DNA of 64,000 bases from Acetobacteroides hydrogenigenes (GCF_004340205.1 NZ_SLWB01000012.1:1-64000); one strand, 5' to 3'. Numbered from the stretch's first letter, positions 45,868 to 55,104 are shown. Numbers and translations are program-made. The notes: a model not told the origin generated them from the sequence alone.

Positions 45868-46530
45868 TTACTTTACGTTCAACAAACACATAAACTTCTC
45901 GTAGTTAAGATCTGCCAAACTACCTATAACTACGTCTGCCTTAGCTAGGATCTGATCGCTACCAACGCCAACTGCAAACATGCCGCCAGCCTTTGCTGCT
46001 TCAATACCAGCCTCCGCATCTTCAAACACTACGCTATGCTCTGGACTTACCCCCAAAACATTAGCAGCGGCTACAAACACCTCTGGATCTGGCTTAGCAG
46101 CGCTAACTTTATTGCCATCAATAATGGCATCAAAGTGGCTCATTAAACCAAGCCTAGAAAGAATTAGATTAGCATTTTTACTTGCCGACCCAATGGCCGT
46201 TTTAATGCCCTTTTGTCGCAATTCAACAAGAAAAGGAACAACTCCGGGAAGTATTTCATCAGCGCCCATTTTTGTGATATAGTCAACATACCACTCATTT
46301 TTATCGTGCGCCCATTTCTCTTTTTGTTCAGGGGTTGCATCTATATTGCCAACCTCTAGCAAAATCTCTAGCGATCGTACTCGGCTCACGCCTTTTAATC
46401 GCTCATTATCCTTCTCGGTAAACTCAAAACCAAGCATTTCGGCCAATCTTCTCCACGCTAAATAGTGATACTTTGCAGTATCGACTATAACTCCATCCAA
46501 GTCGAAAATACAGGCTTTTACATTTCTCAT
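45868..46530 (-). CDS. pgmB: Beta-phosphoglucomutase
   Basis: This 220-residue HAD-superfamily enzyme converts beta-glucose-1-phosphate to glucose-6-phosphate. Motif I FDLDGVIVDT gives nucleophile D10 and acid/base D12. The helical cap is at about 15-90, with the beta-PGM-type RLKGVSR substrate loop, and FEDAEAGIEAAKAGG near the C-terminus contributes the Mg-binding acids. It lies between the MFS transporter and GH65 genes on the same strand, linking phosphorolysis to glycolysis. Confidence 0.92.
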   Translation of the reverse strand: MRNVKACIFDLDGVIVDTAKYHYLAWRRLAEMLGFEFTEKDNERLKGVSRVRSLEILLEVGNIDATPEQKEKWAHDKNEWYVDYITKMGADEILPGVVPFLVELRQKGIKTAIGSASKNANLILSRLGLMSHFDAIIDGNKVSAAKPDPEVFVAAANVLGVSPEHSVVFEDAEAGIEAAKAGGMFAVGVGSDQILAKADVVIGSLADLNYEKFMCLLNVK

Positions 46531-46655
46531 TTTGCACCTACTATAAATTAACTAACAATTCAAACAAGAGTAAGTTACAGTGAATAATGGGCAAAAGGTA
46601 TTTCTAATGGTTAATAACCACTTTCACTGTAAACAAACTTTGCACTCCAAACAAA

Positions 46656-47987
46656 CTACGCTCCTTTTCTATCCTTAACAACAAAGACCATCATACTTGC
46701 AAGCAACCAAGAGATACCTGCCATAATTATCATGTAAATAGCACGTTCATGAAAAACGTACTTGAGAAGCGTTCCAGATAAAATCCCACTAATGATTTGA
46801 GGAACAACAACGGTAATGTTAAAGATTCCCATGTAAACGCCTGTCTTTCCAGCTGGTAAAGCCTGCGAAAGAATAGCATAAGGCATTGCAAGAATAGCAG
46901 CCCACGCAATTCCAACTCCTACCATTGAAAATATGAGCGCATACTGTCCCTTAAAAAAGTAGATCGATAAAAACCCCAGCGCACCAACAAAAAGCGCTAA
47001 AGAAAAAGTTCTCTTTCTTCCAAAACTATCAGCAACCTTATTCATTATGATAGAGAATAATGCTGCAAAAACGCTGTACAGGCCAAAGAGCACTCCTACC
47101 CAATTTGCAGCTTCGTTATATGCTGCAGACGAAGAATCTCCGATGGGGGTACCCCAGATATGTTGAGCGACAGCTGGAGTAGTGTACACCCACATAGTAA
47201 AAAGAGCAAACCAAGAAAAAAACTGAACTACAGCAAGTTGACCAAGCACTGCAGGCATATTTACGATAGTCTTAAAAAAGCTGGATTTCTCGGCAACTTT
47301 TTCTTCTTCCAAGGATTTTCCCTGATATTCTGCAAATTCCTTTGGAGCATATTCTTTTGTTCGAAATACAGTCCAAAGCACAGACAATAGTAATATTCCT
47401 CCACCTAAGTAGAATGACCATATCACAGAATCGGGCACCTGCCCCTCAGGTGCAGTGTTATCGATGTCCATAAAATTTGTAAGAACATAAGGTAGGAACG
47501 ATCCGATTATTGCCCCAACATTTATCAGAAATGTTTGTACAGAATAACCCAAAGTTGTTTGTTCGCCTGGCGTCATATCTGCAACCAATGAGCGGAATGG
47601 CTGAAAGGTAACGTTGAACGAAGCGTCCATAAGAGCCAACATGATGGCACCAAATATAATAGGAGGTATAATTGCAACGACCCAATTCGCATTTGGCATT
47701 AGGAACATCCCTAATGTTGCAGCAATAGCCCCCCCTAAGATGAACGGCTTTCTTCTCCCAAGCCTGTTCCAAGTTCTATCGCTAGCGGCACCAACCCAAG
47801 GCTGAATTACCAACCCCATAATAGGTGCGACAAGCCAAAAGAAGGAGAGATGATGCAGGTCGGCTCCAAAATTGGATAGTATGCGAGATACATTAGCATT
47901 TTGCAGCGCAAAGCCTGCTTGAACCCCTAAGAATCCAAAACTTAAGTTCCAAATTTGCCAAAACGACAGCTTAGGTTTAGATTTCAT
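46656..47987 (-). CDS. MFS sugar transporter, SLC45-like, probably maltose importer
   Basis: The 443-residue protein has 12 predicted membrane helices. The loop 2-3 MFS signature reads DRTWNRLGRRKPFI, and the N-terminal GFLGVQAGFALQNANVSRI resembles the SLC45/GPH-like sugar transporters found in Bacteroidota maltose loci. It is the first gene of the minus-strand run MFS, pgmB, GH65 and probably brings periplasmic maltose into the cytoplasm. A good promoter and LacI-type operators lie upstream. Confidence 0.85.
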   Translation of the reverse strand: MKSKPKLSFWQIWNLSFGFLGVQAGFALQNANVSRILSNFGADLHHLSFFWLVAPIMGLVIQPWVGAASDRTWNRLGRRKPFILGGAIAATLGMFLMPNANWVVAIIPPIIFGAIMLALMDASFNVTFQPFRSLVADMTPGEQTTLGYSVQTFLINVGAIIGSFLPYVLTNFMDIDNTAPEGQVPDSVIWSFYLGGGILLLSVLWTVFRTKEYAPKEFAEYQGKSLEEEKVAEKSSFFKTIVNMPAVLGQLAVVQFFSWFALFTMWVYTTPAVAQHIWGTPIGDSSSAAYNEAANWVGVLFGLYSVFAALFSIIMNKVADSFGRKRTFSLALFVGALGFLSIYFFKGQYALIFSMVGVGIAWAAILAMPYAILSQALPAGKTGVYMGIFNITVVVPQIISGILSGTLLKYVFHERAIYMIIMAGISWLLASMMVFVVKDRKGA

Positions 47988-48034
47988 TATCGTGCGTGCT
48001 TAAATTTTACGTTAAAATAAACTAAATACACTGC

Positions 48035-48066
48035 CAAAAATAGGAAAAAGAGCTTTTGAATTTCAA
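48035..48066 (-). promoter_or_regulatory. Promoter of the MFS-pgmB-GH65 operon
   Basis: Read on the minus strand, TTG (48064-48066) and TATTTTTG (48035-48042) are 21 bases apart, a full match to the Bacteroidetes TTG-N19-21-TAnnTTTG pattern. The start codon is 48 bases downstream. Confidence 0.65.
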
Positions 48067-48111
48067 CCCCACATTTTTCTTAAAAGGGTGCAAAAGACTG
48101 ATTTTTACATT

Positions 48112-48123
48112 TCAATCGTTTGC
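48112..48123. promoter_or_regulatory. LacI-type operator-like half-conserved palindrome
   Basis: TCAATCGTTTGC matches the GCAATCGTTTGC site upstream of the maltose susC at 11 consecutive bases. It lies about 45 bases upstream of the -33 element of the MFS operon. Confidence 0.5.
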
Positions 48124-48150
48124 AATGGCAAAAAAATCGCCAAATATTTT

Positions 48151-48180
48151 TGTTTTTATGTTTTATAACATGTTTTTATA
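48151..48180 (+). repeat. Shared T-rich block with ATGTT/AACAT palindrome, copy 1
   Basis: TTTTTATG, TTTTATAACAT and GTTTTTA follow each other here; the centre ATGTTTTATAACAT (48158-48171) is an interrupted inverted repeat. The block recurs at 49461-49490 with about two differences over 26 bases and in the same strand orientation. Confidence 0.65.
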
Positions 48181-48196
48181 CCACAATGTTTATCGC

Positions 48197-48210
48197 CGCA
48201 AAGGTTTGCG
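48197..48210. promoter_or_regulatory. Perfect LacI-type operator palindrome
   Basis: CGCAAAGGTTTGCG has perfectly complementary half-sites CGCAAA and TTTGCG around GG; LacI/CcpA-family operators typically read GCAAxCGxTTGC. It lies upstream of the MFS promoter and near the LacI-type gene, its most likely regulator. Confidence 0.6.
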
Positions 48211-48310
48211 AGAAAATTCTTTTTTAATAACAAGATACTAATCTCTCCAAAAAACAACAGAAAAAGCAAAAAAGTTCCATCTAAAAAGTAGTATTACAGA
48301 ACTACTAACA

Positions 48311-48352
48311 AATAAAAAGGGGAATGCTCAAACAGCACTCCCCTTTTTATTT
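48311..48352 (-). terminator. Terminator of the LacI-type regulator gene
   Basis: A long A/T-rich plus GGGG/CCCC stem (48311-48329 with 48334-48352, one mismatch) lies 14 bases past the stop codon. On the minus strand the 3' arm contains CCCCTTTTTATTT. Confidence 0.8.
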
Positions 48353-48365
48353 GTCGTATAGAAAA

Positions 48366-49370
48366 CTAGGTAGTCTCTCGAACAATAATACTTGCCTCAA
48401 GCGTATGGACACGTTCTTTCGTAGGAACTTTATCTATTTTATCTATCAAGGTCTGCATCGCGACACGTCCCATTTCCCTTCCAGGTTGCCGAACGGTCGT
48501 TAATGGAGGTTCCACCATTCGTGCGATATCTTCATCGCCAAACCCTACCACAGCAACCTGATCAGGAACCAATATCCCTTCTCTTTTCAAGGCTTTTAAA
48601 ACACCCATTGCTGTAAAATCATTGCATGTAAATATAGCATCAAACTCAATTCCTTTTGCAACTAAGGCCTCTACGCCAGCCCCTCCCTTTTCAAAAGAAT
48701 CGGCATAAAGCACTAGATCTTCACTAAAAGGAATACCATTATCTTGTAATGCTTTCTTATACCCTCTAAGCCTCTCTCGCCCCACATGCGTTGATGCTGG
48801 TCCTGCAAAATGGGCAATGCTTCGACGTCCAATTTTAAGAAGGTATTCAACCGCATCGTATGCTCCTTTATAATCGTCAAAAACAACAGAGTCTACGTTA
48901 TCCTGCTCAATAGGCCTATCGAAAAAAACTATCGGAATACCTTTGGCTTGAAGCTCGTCAAAATGCTCGTAGGTTGACGTTTCTTTTGAAATAGATACGA
49001 TTAAACCGTCAATCCATCCATCAGAAAATGCATCTAAAGCCTCTCCCTCTTGCTCAAAACTTTCGTTACTTTGCTGAACTATTACGCGCATTTTATGCTT
49101 ATCGGCAACCTCCTGTATTCCGGAAATAACAGAAGAAAAAAAGTAATGAACCAGTTCAGGAATAATCACCCCTACAATATTGCTTCGACTATTTTTCAGG
49201 CTAAGCGCCATCATATTTGGCTTATACTTAAGCCTTTGTGACAACTCAACCACGGCTTTTTTAGTTTCAACGCTGATATCAGGGTGATCTTTCAGTGCTC
49301 GAGACACCGTAGAAACAGACAGCCCTAGCTCTTTAGCAATATCCTTAATGGTTACTCGGCTATTTTTCAT
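48366..49370 (-). CDS. LacI-family transcriptional regulator of the maltose locus
   Basis: This 334-residue DNA-binding protein has an N-terminal LacI helix-turn-helix (TIKDIAKELGLSVSTVSRAL, about residues 7-26) and hinge helix. A periplasmic-binding-protein-like effector domain (about 60-334) follows, which in the family binds a sugar. It sits between and divergent from the SusCDE unit and upstream of the MFS-pgmB-GH65 unit. LacI-type palindromes occur in both control regions. Maltose or a maltodextrin is the likely inducer (inference). Whether it represses or activates cannot be told. Confidence 0.9.
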   Translation of the reverse strand: MKNSRVTIKDIAKELGLSVSTVSRALKDHPDISVETKKAVVELSQRLKYKPNMMALSLKNSRSNIVGVIIPELVHYFFSSVISGIQEVADKHKMRVIVQQSNESFEQEGEALDAFSDGWIDGLIVSISKETSTYEHFDELQAKGIPIVFFDRPIEQDNVDSVVFDDYKGAYDAVEYLLKIGRRSIAHFAGPASTHVGRERLRGYKKALQDNGIPFSEDLVLYADSFEKGGAGVEALVAKGIEFDAIFTCNDFTAMGVLKALKREGILVPDQVAVVGFGDEDIARMVEPPLTTVRQPGREMGRVAMQTLIDKIDKVPTKERVHTLEASIIVRETT

Positions 49371-49398
49371 TAGGTTAGATATTTCAATTATCCACTTG

Positions 49399-49406
49399 CA
49401 AAGTAA
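49399..49406 (-). promoter_or_regulatory. Possible -7 box of the LacI-type gene
   Basis: TTACTTTG on the minus strand has one mismatch to TAnnTTTG and lies 29 bases before the ATG at 49370. It is identical to the candidate box upstream of GH92. Confidence 0.35.
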
Positions 49407-49460
49407 ACAATTTAAAAAAAAAGATGTTACAATGATCAGAAAGCAGGTTTTGGGTTTGGT

Positions 49461-49490
49461 GTTTTTTATGTTTTACAACATATTTTTAAC
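49461..49490 (+). repeat. Shared T-rich block with ATGTT/AACAT palindrome, copy 2
   Basis: ATGTTTTACAACAT at 49468-49481, flanked by T-runs, repeats the block at 48151-48180. It lies about 150 bases upstream of the maltose susC start and just before the LacI-type palindrome at 49494. Confidence 0.65.
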
Positions 49491-49493
49491 ATT

Positions 49494-49516
49494 GCAATCG
49501 TTTGCGACAACGTTTG
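49494..49516. promoter_or_regulatory. LacI-type operator and adjacent CAACGTTTG site
   Basis: GCAATCGTTTGC (49494-49505) is a near-perfect LacI-family operator, and CAACGTTTG (49508-49516) follows at once. Both lie in the divergent region between the regulator and susC, about 100-120 bases before the susC ATG. Autoregulation and susC control are both possible. Confidence 0.6.
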
Positions 49517-49617
49517 ATAAAAATCCCCTCAACTAACACTGCTTAACGCTATTAAACTTATAATAAATTAGCGGTGCAAAAAGGTCAATTTCTAGAACGT
49601 AAATTAACACTTGAATT

Positions 49618-52596
49618 ATGAAACTACCCATTTCCGCATTAAGGAAATCCCTTATGACTCTACTGGTAGTTTCCCTATTTTCGGTAGGTGCCATGGCACA
49701 AGTACTGAAAGTTACAGGGAAAGTAACTGATTCGAAAACTGGTGAAGGTCTCCCAGGGGTAAGCGTAATCGTTAAAGGTACCACCACTGGTACAGCCACC
49801 GACATCAACGGTGCGTATTCTATTAATGCATCGAAAGGTGCTACGCTGGAGTTCTCTTTCGTTGGGTATACTCCACTCTCGGCTACTGTAGAAGGAGCAA
49901 TACTTAACGTAAAACTTGTAGAAGCAACAAAAACTATTGACGAGGTTGTTGTAATTGGCTATGGTTCTGTAAAGATTAAAGATGCTACCGGATCAGTACA
50001 GGCTGTATCGTCAAAGAACTTTACTAAAGGAATGGCAAGTTCGCCTCAAGAGTTGATTGCAGGTAAACTTTCTGGTGTTACTGTAACCTCTAATGGTGGT
50101 AGCCCAACCTCTTCTCCTACAATCAGAATTAGAGGAGGTTCGTCTGTGTCAGCCAGCAACGATCCTCTAATTGTAATTGATGGCGTTCCTGTAGACAACA
50201 ACGCCATTTCAGGTGTTGGAAATGCGCTACAATCAATCAATCCAAACGACATTGAAAGCATAAATGTCCTTAAGGACGCAAGTTCTACAGCCATCTATGG
50301 TGCTCGTGCTTCAAATGGGGTTATTATCATTACCACGAAAAAGGGTAAGAGTGGCTTTAACGTAACCTTCGAGAGCAAGAATAGCATTGCTACTCCTACT
50401 GAATCTCTAGAGGTTCTTTCTTCTAAAGAGCTAATTGATATTGCCAAAAACTACTATGCGAGCAACTCGCAAGCAATGGCTGTAATCAATGCTGCCGATA
50501 CAAAAGTTAATACAGACTGGCAAGATGCGATTTTAAGAAATGCATTTAGCTCAGACAACAACATTAGCGTATCTGGAACAAAAGGGTTCCTACCTTACCG
50601 TGTTTCGCTTGGTTATACCAAACAAGACGGTATCGTTAAGACTTCTGGCCTAGAAAGAACTACGATGGCTGTTAACCTTTCTCCTACCTTCTTTGACAAG
50701 AGCCTTTCTGTTAACTTAAACTTGAAAGGAACCTACTCAGAAAATAGGTTTAATCAGGCTGGAGCAATTAACGAGTCGCTTCTTTACGATCCTACAAAAA
50801 CTCCAAAATCAAGCGATCCTAAATATCAGCCATATGGAGGCTACTTTACTTGGCTTGACAATGCAGGCAAACCGCTAAAATTTGCCTACAACCCTCTTTC
50901 TCAACTAGAGCAACGCTATGACAAAGGATATGCTTACAGAAGCATCGGGAATCTACAGCTAGACTATAAGATCCCTTACCTAGAAGGATTAAAGGCTGTA
51001 CTAAACCTTGGATACGACTACTCTAAGAGTAATGGAAAGGTTTATGCTTCAGAAAATGCAGGTTTTGCATACTACGACAAAGGCATAAACAACAAGTACG
51101 ATCAAGAAAAAAAGAACGAGCTGTTAGACTTCTACTTTAACTACAATAAGCCTTTCGACTTCTTGAAAAGCAACCTAGACATAACTGCAGGTTACTCTTG
51201 GCAACATTTCTGGAGATCGGAAAGCAACGACAACTCTAATATTCCTGGTACAATTACCAGCAAATCTGACAACAAAACAGAGAACTACCTAGTATCCTTC
51301 TTTGGTAGAGTAAACTATTCGATTTTTGACAAATACCTGCTTACTGCAACTGTTAGAAGAGATGGTTCTTCAAGATTCCAAGGCGACAATCAATGGGGTA
51401 CATTCCCTTCTGCTGCAATTGCATGGAAGCTAGACCAAGAAGAAATATTCAAGAACATACCTGTTCTTTCTTCATTGAAGCTACGTGCAGGTTGGGGTAT
51501 TACAGGTCAGCAAGATATTACCAACAACGACTACCCTGCACTAGCAAGGTACACTTACGGTAACAACACCCACCAGTACCCACTTGGAGGAACTTACTAC
51601 AACGTAATTACCCCAGTTGCTTACGATGCAAATCTAAAGTGGGAGGAAACCGAATCGTACAATGTTGGCTTAGACTTTGGCGTTTTCAATAGCAGAATAA
51701 CAGGATCAGTTGACTTATACTACAAGTACACTTCTGACTTGATCAACAACATTGCTATTCCTGCAGGTACCAACTTTGCCGAAAACATTATCACCAACGT
51801 TGGCAACTTCGAAAGTAGAGGTATCGACCTCAACCTGACTGGCCAAGTTATAAACAAGAAAGATCTTAACTGGTCTTTAACCTATGTTCTTAACTACAAT
51901 AAGACGAAGATCAAGAAGCTTACCCTTCTTGAAGATCCTAGCTTTGTTGGAAATGAAGTTGGAGGTATTGCTGGTGCTCAAAACAACAACATTCAGCTCA
52001 ATGCCGTTGGCAACCCTCTTAACAGCTTCTACGTATTCAAGCAAGTTTACGACCAAAACGGAAAGCCAATCGAATCGCTATACGAAGATTTGAACGGTGA
52101 TGGCAAGATTGATGGAAAAGACCGTTACATCTACAAGTCGCCATATGCGCCTGTTACAATGGGATTAAACTCAGCCCTTACCTACAAGAACTGGATGTTT
52201 AACTTCTCAGGTCGACTTTCTCTAGGCAACTACGTTTACAACAACGTTGCGTCTAAGTCTACCTATAGTGAGATTTTCCCTAACAACCTTGGATTCCTTC
52301 AAAACATTCCAAGATCGACTGTAAAAACTGGATTTAAGACTCTTACTTCAAACCTATTAAAGTCTGACTACTTTGTTGAAAACGCATCTTTCTTTAAGAT
52401 GGACTATATCACGTTGGGCTATACCTTCAACAAGATATTCTCAACCAAGCTGTCGGCCGTTGTAACAGGAACTGTACAAAATGCCTTTGTTATTACAAAT
52501 TATAGCGGTTTGAACCCAGAGGTGTTTAACGGAATAGACAACCAAGTTTATCCAACTCCACGTACATACGTACTTGGCTTAACGTTAAATTTCTAA
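49618..52596 (+). CDS. susC: SusC-like maltodextrin outer membrane transporter
   Basis: The 992-residue TonB-dependent transporter has a signal peptide (about 1-27), a carboxypeptidase-regulatory-like domain (about 30-103), a TonB-box-like TIDEVVVIGYG near 105, a plug (about 120-235) and a barrel ending in LTLNF. Context with SusD, SusE, GH13, maltose-type GH65 and pgmB indicates starch or maltodextrin import. It is shorter than the other three SusC proteins of the window and not a recent duplicate of them. It is the first gene of susC-susD-susE. Confidence 0.92.
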   Translation: MKLPISALRKSLMTLLVVSLFSVGAMAQVLKVTGKVTDSKTGEGLPGVSVIVKGTTTGTATDINGAYSINASKGATLEFSFVGYTPLSATVEGAILNVKLVEATKTIDEVVVIGYGSVKIKDATGSVQAVSSKNFTKGMASSPQELIAGKLSGVTVTSNGGSPTSSPTIRIRGGSSVSASNDPLIVIDGVPVDNNAISGVGNALQSINPNDIESINVLKDASSTAIYGARASNGVIIITTKKGKSGFNVTFESKNSIATPTESLEVLSSKELIDIAKNYYASNSQAMAVINAADTKVNTDWQDAILRNAFSSDNNISVSGTKGFLPYRVSLGYTKQDGIVKTSGLERTTMAVNLSPTFFDKSLSVNLNLKGTYSENRFNQAGAINESLLYDPTKTPKSSDPKYQPYGGYFTWLDNAGKPLKFAYNPLSQLEQRYDKGYAYRSIGNLQLDYKIPYLEGLKAVLNLGYDYSKSNGKVYASENAGFAYYDKGINNKYDQEKKNELLDFYFNYNKPFDFLKSNLDITAGYSWQHFWRSESNDNSNIPGTITSKSDNKTENYLVSFFGRVNYSIFDKYLLTATVRRDGSSRFQGDNQWGTFPSAAIAWKLDQEEIFKNIPVLSSLKLRAGWGITGQQDITNNDYPALARYTYGNNTHQYPLGGTYYNVITPVAYDANLKWEETESYNVGLDFGVFNSRITGSVDLYYKYTSDLINNIAIPAGTNFAENIITNVGNFESRGIDLNLTGQVINKKDLNWSLTYVLNYNKTKIKKLTLLEDPSFVGNEVGGIAGAQNNNIQLNAVGNPLNSFYVFKQVYDQNGKPIESLYEDLNGDGKIDGKDRYIYKSPYAPVTMGLNSALTYKNWMFNFSGRLSLGNYVYNNVASKSTYSEIFPNNLGFLQNIPRSTVKTGFKTLTSNLLKSDYFVENASFFKMDYITLGYTFNKIFSTKLSAVVTGTVQNAFVITNYSGLNPEVFNGIDNQVYPTPRTYVLGLTLNF

Positions 52597-52615
52597 CCCA
52601 ATTTAAGCGATTACC

Positions 52616-54214
52616 ATGAAAAAAATAAAATATGGCATACTGATGCTGATCGCCGTTGTCTTCGGAATCACATCGTGTACAAAGGATTTGGATGTAAAGC
52701 CAATCGATCCCGATGATGTAACAGCAGAAGTTGTTTACTCAAAGCCTGAGGGGTACTCTCAAGGCCTAGCAAAAATATACGGTCTTTTTAGCTTAACCGG
52801 TGATGGTATCAAGGGAGACATCTCTGGTGATGAAGGTTTTTCTGGATTCCTTCGTGTTTACTGGAACATCCAAGAGCTAACTTCGGATAATGCAAAATGC
52901 GCCTGGGGTGATGCTGGTATCGATCAGCTAAACTTCGGACAGCTTTCGCCCGAAAACCAGTTTGTGTACTACATGTACTACCGCGTTATGCTCTCGGCAA
53001 CCTTTATGAACGAGTACCTACGTCAAACTACCGAAGACAAGGTAAAAGGACGTGGTCTTGGAAATATTTGGCCTGATGTACAAAAATACCGTGCAGAGGT
53101 TCGCTTCCTAAGAGCTTACATCTACTGGGTTGGCCTAGACCTATTCGGAAACATTCCTGTAGTAACCGAAGCCGACCAGATTGGGGCAGGTCTTCCAATA
53201 CAAAAAACTCAAAAAGAAGTTTTTGACTTCGTAGAAAAAGAGCTTCTTGAAGTGCAAAACGAGCTTGCTGCCCCAAACAGCAATGCTTACGGAAGAGTTG
53301 ACAAAGCTGCTGCATGGACTTTGCTTGCCAAGCTTTACCTAAATGCAGAAACCTACATAAAGGAAAAGCACTACACCGATGCTTACACCTACGCTAAGAA
53401 GGTTATTACCGAATCAAGCTACAAGCTACAAAACAACTACGCCTACAATTTCTTGGCAGATAACGATGTAAACAAGAGCGAGATCATTTGGCCTATCGCC
53501 AGCGATGGTACCAGAACTCAAAGCTTTGCCAACCTTACCTTCATCATGAACTCTTCAACCAACGGTGGCGATGCTGCATGGAAGTCGGCTATAGGCCTTC
53601 AAGGTGGATGGAATGGTAATAGAGGTACTGCAAAGCTAGCTGAGCTATTCGGCATTACCGATAAGGCATCTCTTGAAAGCTGCCCAGACAAGCGTGCTAT
53701 GTTTAGAATGCTCGACGACATCAAAATGAATGACTGGAAAACCTTTGTTCAAGGTGTCGGAATCATGAAGTTTAAGAATATTACTTCGACAGGTGCCGTA
53801 GGTAGCGATCCTACCGGAACGTTCCCTGATACCGACTTCCCTATGTTGCGCTTAGCCGATGTTTACCTAATGTACGCCGAAGCAGCAGTTAGAGGCGGTG
53901 GTGATGTTGATGCAACCGTTCCATTCGTAAACGACATCCGTAAGAGAGCATTTGGAGATGAGAACCACAACGTCGCTAAAGCAGATCTTACGCTAGACTT
54001 TATCCTTGCCGAGCGTGGAAGAGAATTGTACTACGAAGCAACTCGCCGTACCGACCTTGTCCGCTTTGGAAAGTTTACTTCGGCAGACTACCTATGGCCT
54101 TGGAAAGGTGGTGCAAAGGATGGTAAAGCTACCGATGTTAAGTACAACCTGCTTCCTCTTCCTTACCAAGAAGTTGGATCGAATCCTAACATGAAGCAAA
54201 ACCCTGGTTACTAA
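52616..54214 (+). CDS. susD: SusD-like maltodextrin-binding lipoprotein
   Basis: The 532-residue surface lipoprotein has lipobox cysteine C21 followed by TKD. It has the SusD TPR-like helical scaffold (KYRAEVRFLRAYIYWVGLDLFG, FDFVEKELLEVQNEL) and ends with the usual LLPLPYQEVGSNPNMKQNPGY segment of the RagB/SusD family. It follows susC by 19 bases and precedes susE by 18. Its expected role is to bind malto-oligosaccharide at the cell surface and close over the SusC channel. Confidence 0.92.
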   Translation: MKKIKYGILMLIAVVFGITSCTKDLDVKPIDPDDVTAEVVYSKPEGYSQGLAKIYGLFSLTGDGIKGDISGDEGFSGFLRVYWNIQELTSDNAKCAWGDAGIDQLNFGQLSPENQFVYYMYYRVMLSATFMNEYLRQTTEDKVKGRGLGNIWPDVQKYRAEVRFLRAYIYWVGLDLFGNIPVVTEADQIGAGLPIQKTQKEVFDFVEKELLEVQNELAAPNSNAYGRVDKAAAWTLLAKLYLNAETYIKEKHYTDAYTYAKKVITESSYKLQNNYAYNFLADNDVNKSEIIWPIASDGTRTQSFANLTFIMNSSTNGGDAAWKSAIGLQGGWNGNRGTAKLAELFGITDKASLESCPDKRAMFRMLDDIKMNDWKTFVQGVGIMKFKNITSTGAVGSDPTGTFPDTDFPMLRLADVYLMYAEAAVRGGGDVDATVPFVNDIRKRAFGDENHNVAKADLTLDFILAERGRELYYEATRRTDLVRFGKFTSADYLWPWKGGAKDGKATDVKYNLLPLPYQEVGSNPNMKQNPGY

Positions 54215-54232
54215 TCCATTTACAACCAAGAC

Positions 54233-55021
54233 ATGAAAAGATTAAAATATTTAGCATATGCCCTTGCTAGCATCTTTTTACTAGCATCATGCGAAAAGGA
54301 CGAAACAAAGGTTTATCTATCCGATAAATCAACAGCACCCGTGCTATCAACTCCAGCAGATAAGCTGACCATATCCTTAACCGAAGGAACCAAAGACGAA
54401 ACGTTTACGCAGTTTGTATGGAGCAAAGCCGACTACGGTTTTAAGGCTGCAATTGAGTACCAAATTCAGTTTTCGAAGAACAGCGACATGTCGAGGCCTA
54501 AGGTGCTTAGCACGGTTTCGCTTAGCAACAAGTACAGCCTTTCGAACTTAGAATTCGACAAGTTCCTTCTTGGAAGCTTAAAGCTAACACCAAACGTTGC
54601 AGCAACCATTTACTACAGAGTTGTTGCCGTTGTAGCAGGTCTTCCTCGCACCACCTACCCTGCTGGCGGTGCCACTACAGCCGTACAAACGATGACCGTT
54701 ACTCCTTTCAACACCCCTGTTGACGTAAAATCGTGGGGTATTGTTGGTAGCGCAACTCCAAACGGATGGAATGGTCCTGACTTTGTTATGGACGATGGCG
54801 ATGTAGAAGGACAGTACGAGGCTATTGTTACGCTAAACGCTGGCGAAATTAAGTTTAGGTTTAACAACGACTGGGGGTTGAACCTTGGTGGTACACCAGG
54901 AGCGCTAACCCAAGGCGGCAATAACATTGCAATTTCTGAGGCAGGTAAGTACAAAATCACCCTAACGGTGAAGAAGGATGGCAATACCTACACAGGAACC
55001 TACACCATCGTAAAGCTATAA
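54233..55021 (+). CDS. susE: SusE-like surface starch-binding lipoprotein
   Basis: This 262-residue lipoprotein has lipobox cysteine C20 followed by EKDE. The N-terminal SusE domain (about 25-155) is an Ig-like fold (FTQFVWSKADYGFKAAIEYQIQFSK). The C-terminal part (about 160-262, SWGIVGSATPNGWNGPDFVM and KFRFNNDWGLNLGG) is a starch-binding module of the SusE/SusF type with conserved tryptophans. It has only one such module, so it is smaller than the classical SusE. Co-transcribed with susC and susD and followed by a terminator. Confidence 0.88.
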   Translation: MKRLKYLAYALASIFLLASCEKDETKVYLSDKSTAPVLSTPADKLTISLTEGTKDETFTQFVWSKADYGFKAAIEYQIQFSKNSDMSRPKVLSTVSLSNKYSLSNLEFDKFLLGSLKLTPNVAATIYYRVVAVVAGLPRTTYPAGGATTAVQTMTVTPFNTPVDVKSWGIVGSATPNGWNGPDFVMDDGDVEGQYEAIVTLNAGEIKFRFNNDWGLNLGGTPGALTQGGNNIAISEAGKYKITLTVKKDGNTYTGTYTIVKL

Positions 55022-55036
55022 AGCACTACTAATTTT

Positions 55037-55070
55037 AAGAGGGGTTTCTTTAGGGAAACCCCTCTTCTTT
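55037..55070 (+). terminator. Terminator between susE and the periplasmic GH13
   Basis: AAGAGGGGTTTC (55037-55048) pairs perfectly with GAAACCCCTCTT (55055-55066), followed by CTTTTTAT. The GH13 start is only about 35 bases further, so GH13 expression must rely on readthrough or a promoter in this short gap. Confidence 0.85.
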
Positions 55071-55104
55071 TTATAATCACCAACAGAGGTCAACTATACG
55101 TAAT

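Larger units (their letters stand above)
47988..48365. other. Control region of the MFS-pgmB-GH65 operon
   Basis: The region carries a Bacteroidetes promoter (48035-48066), two LacI-type palindromes (48112-48123 and 48197-48210), a T-rich block shared with the SusC control region (48151-48180) and the terminator of the LacI gene (48311-48352). A 61-codon open frame (48056-48241) overlaps these elements and is not called. Confidence 0.6.

Noticed and set aside
48056-48241. Two similar small plus-strand proteins (also 49348-49536) sharing MFYN-type residues
   Set aside because: Their similarity comes from the shared T-rich regulatory DNA block, and both overlap operators and promoters.
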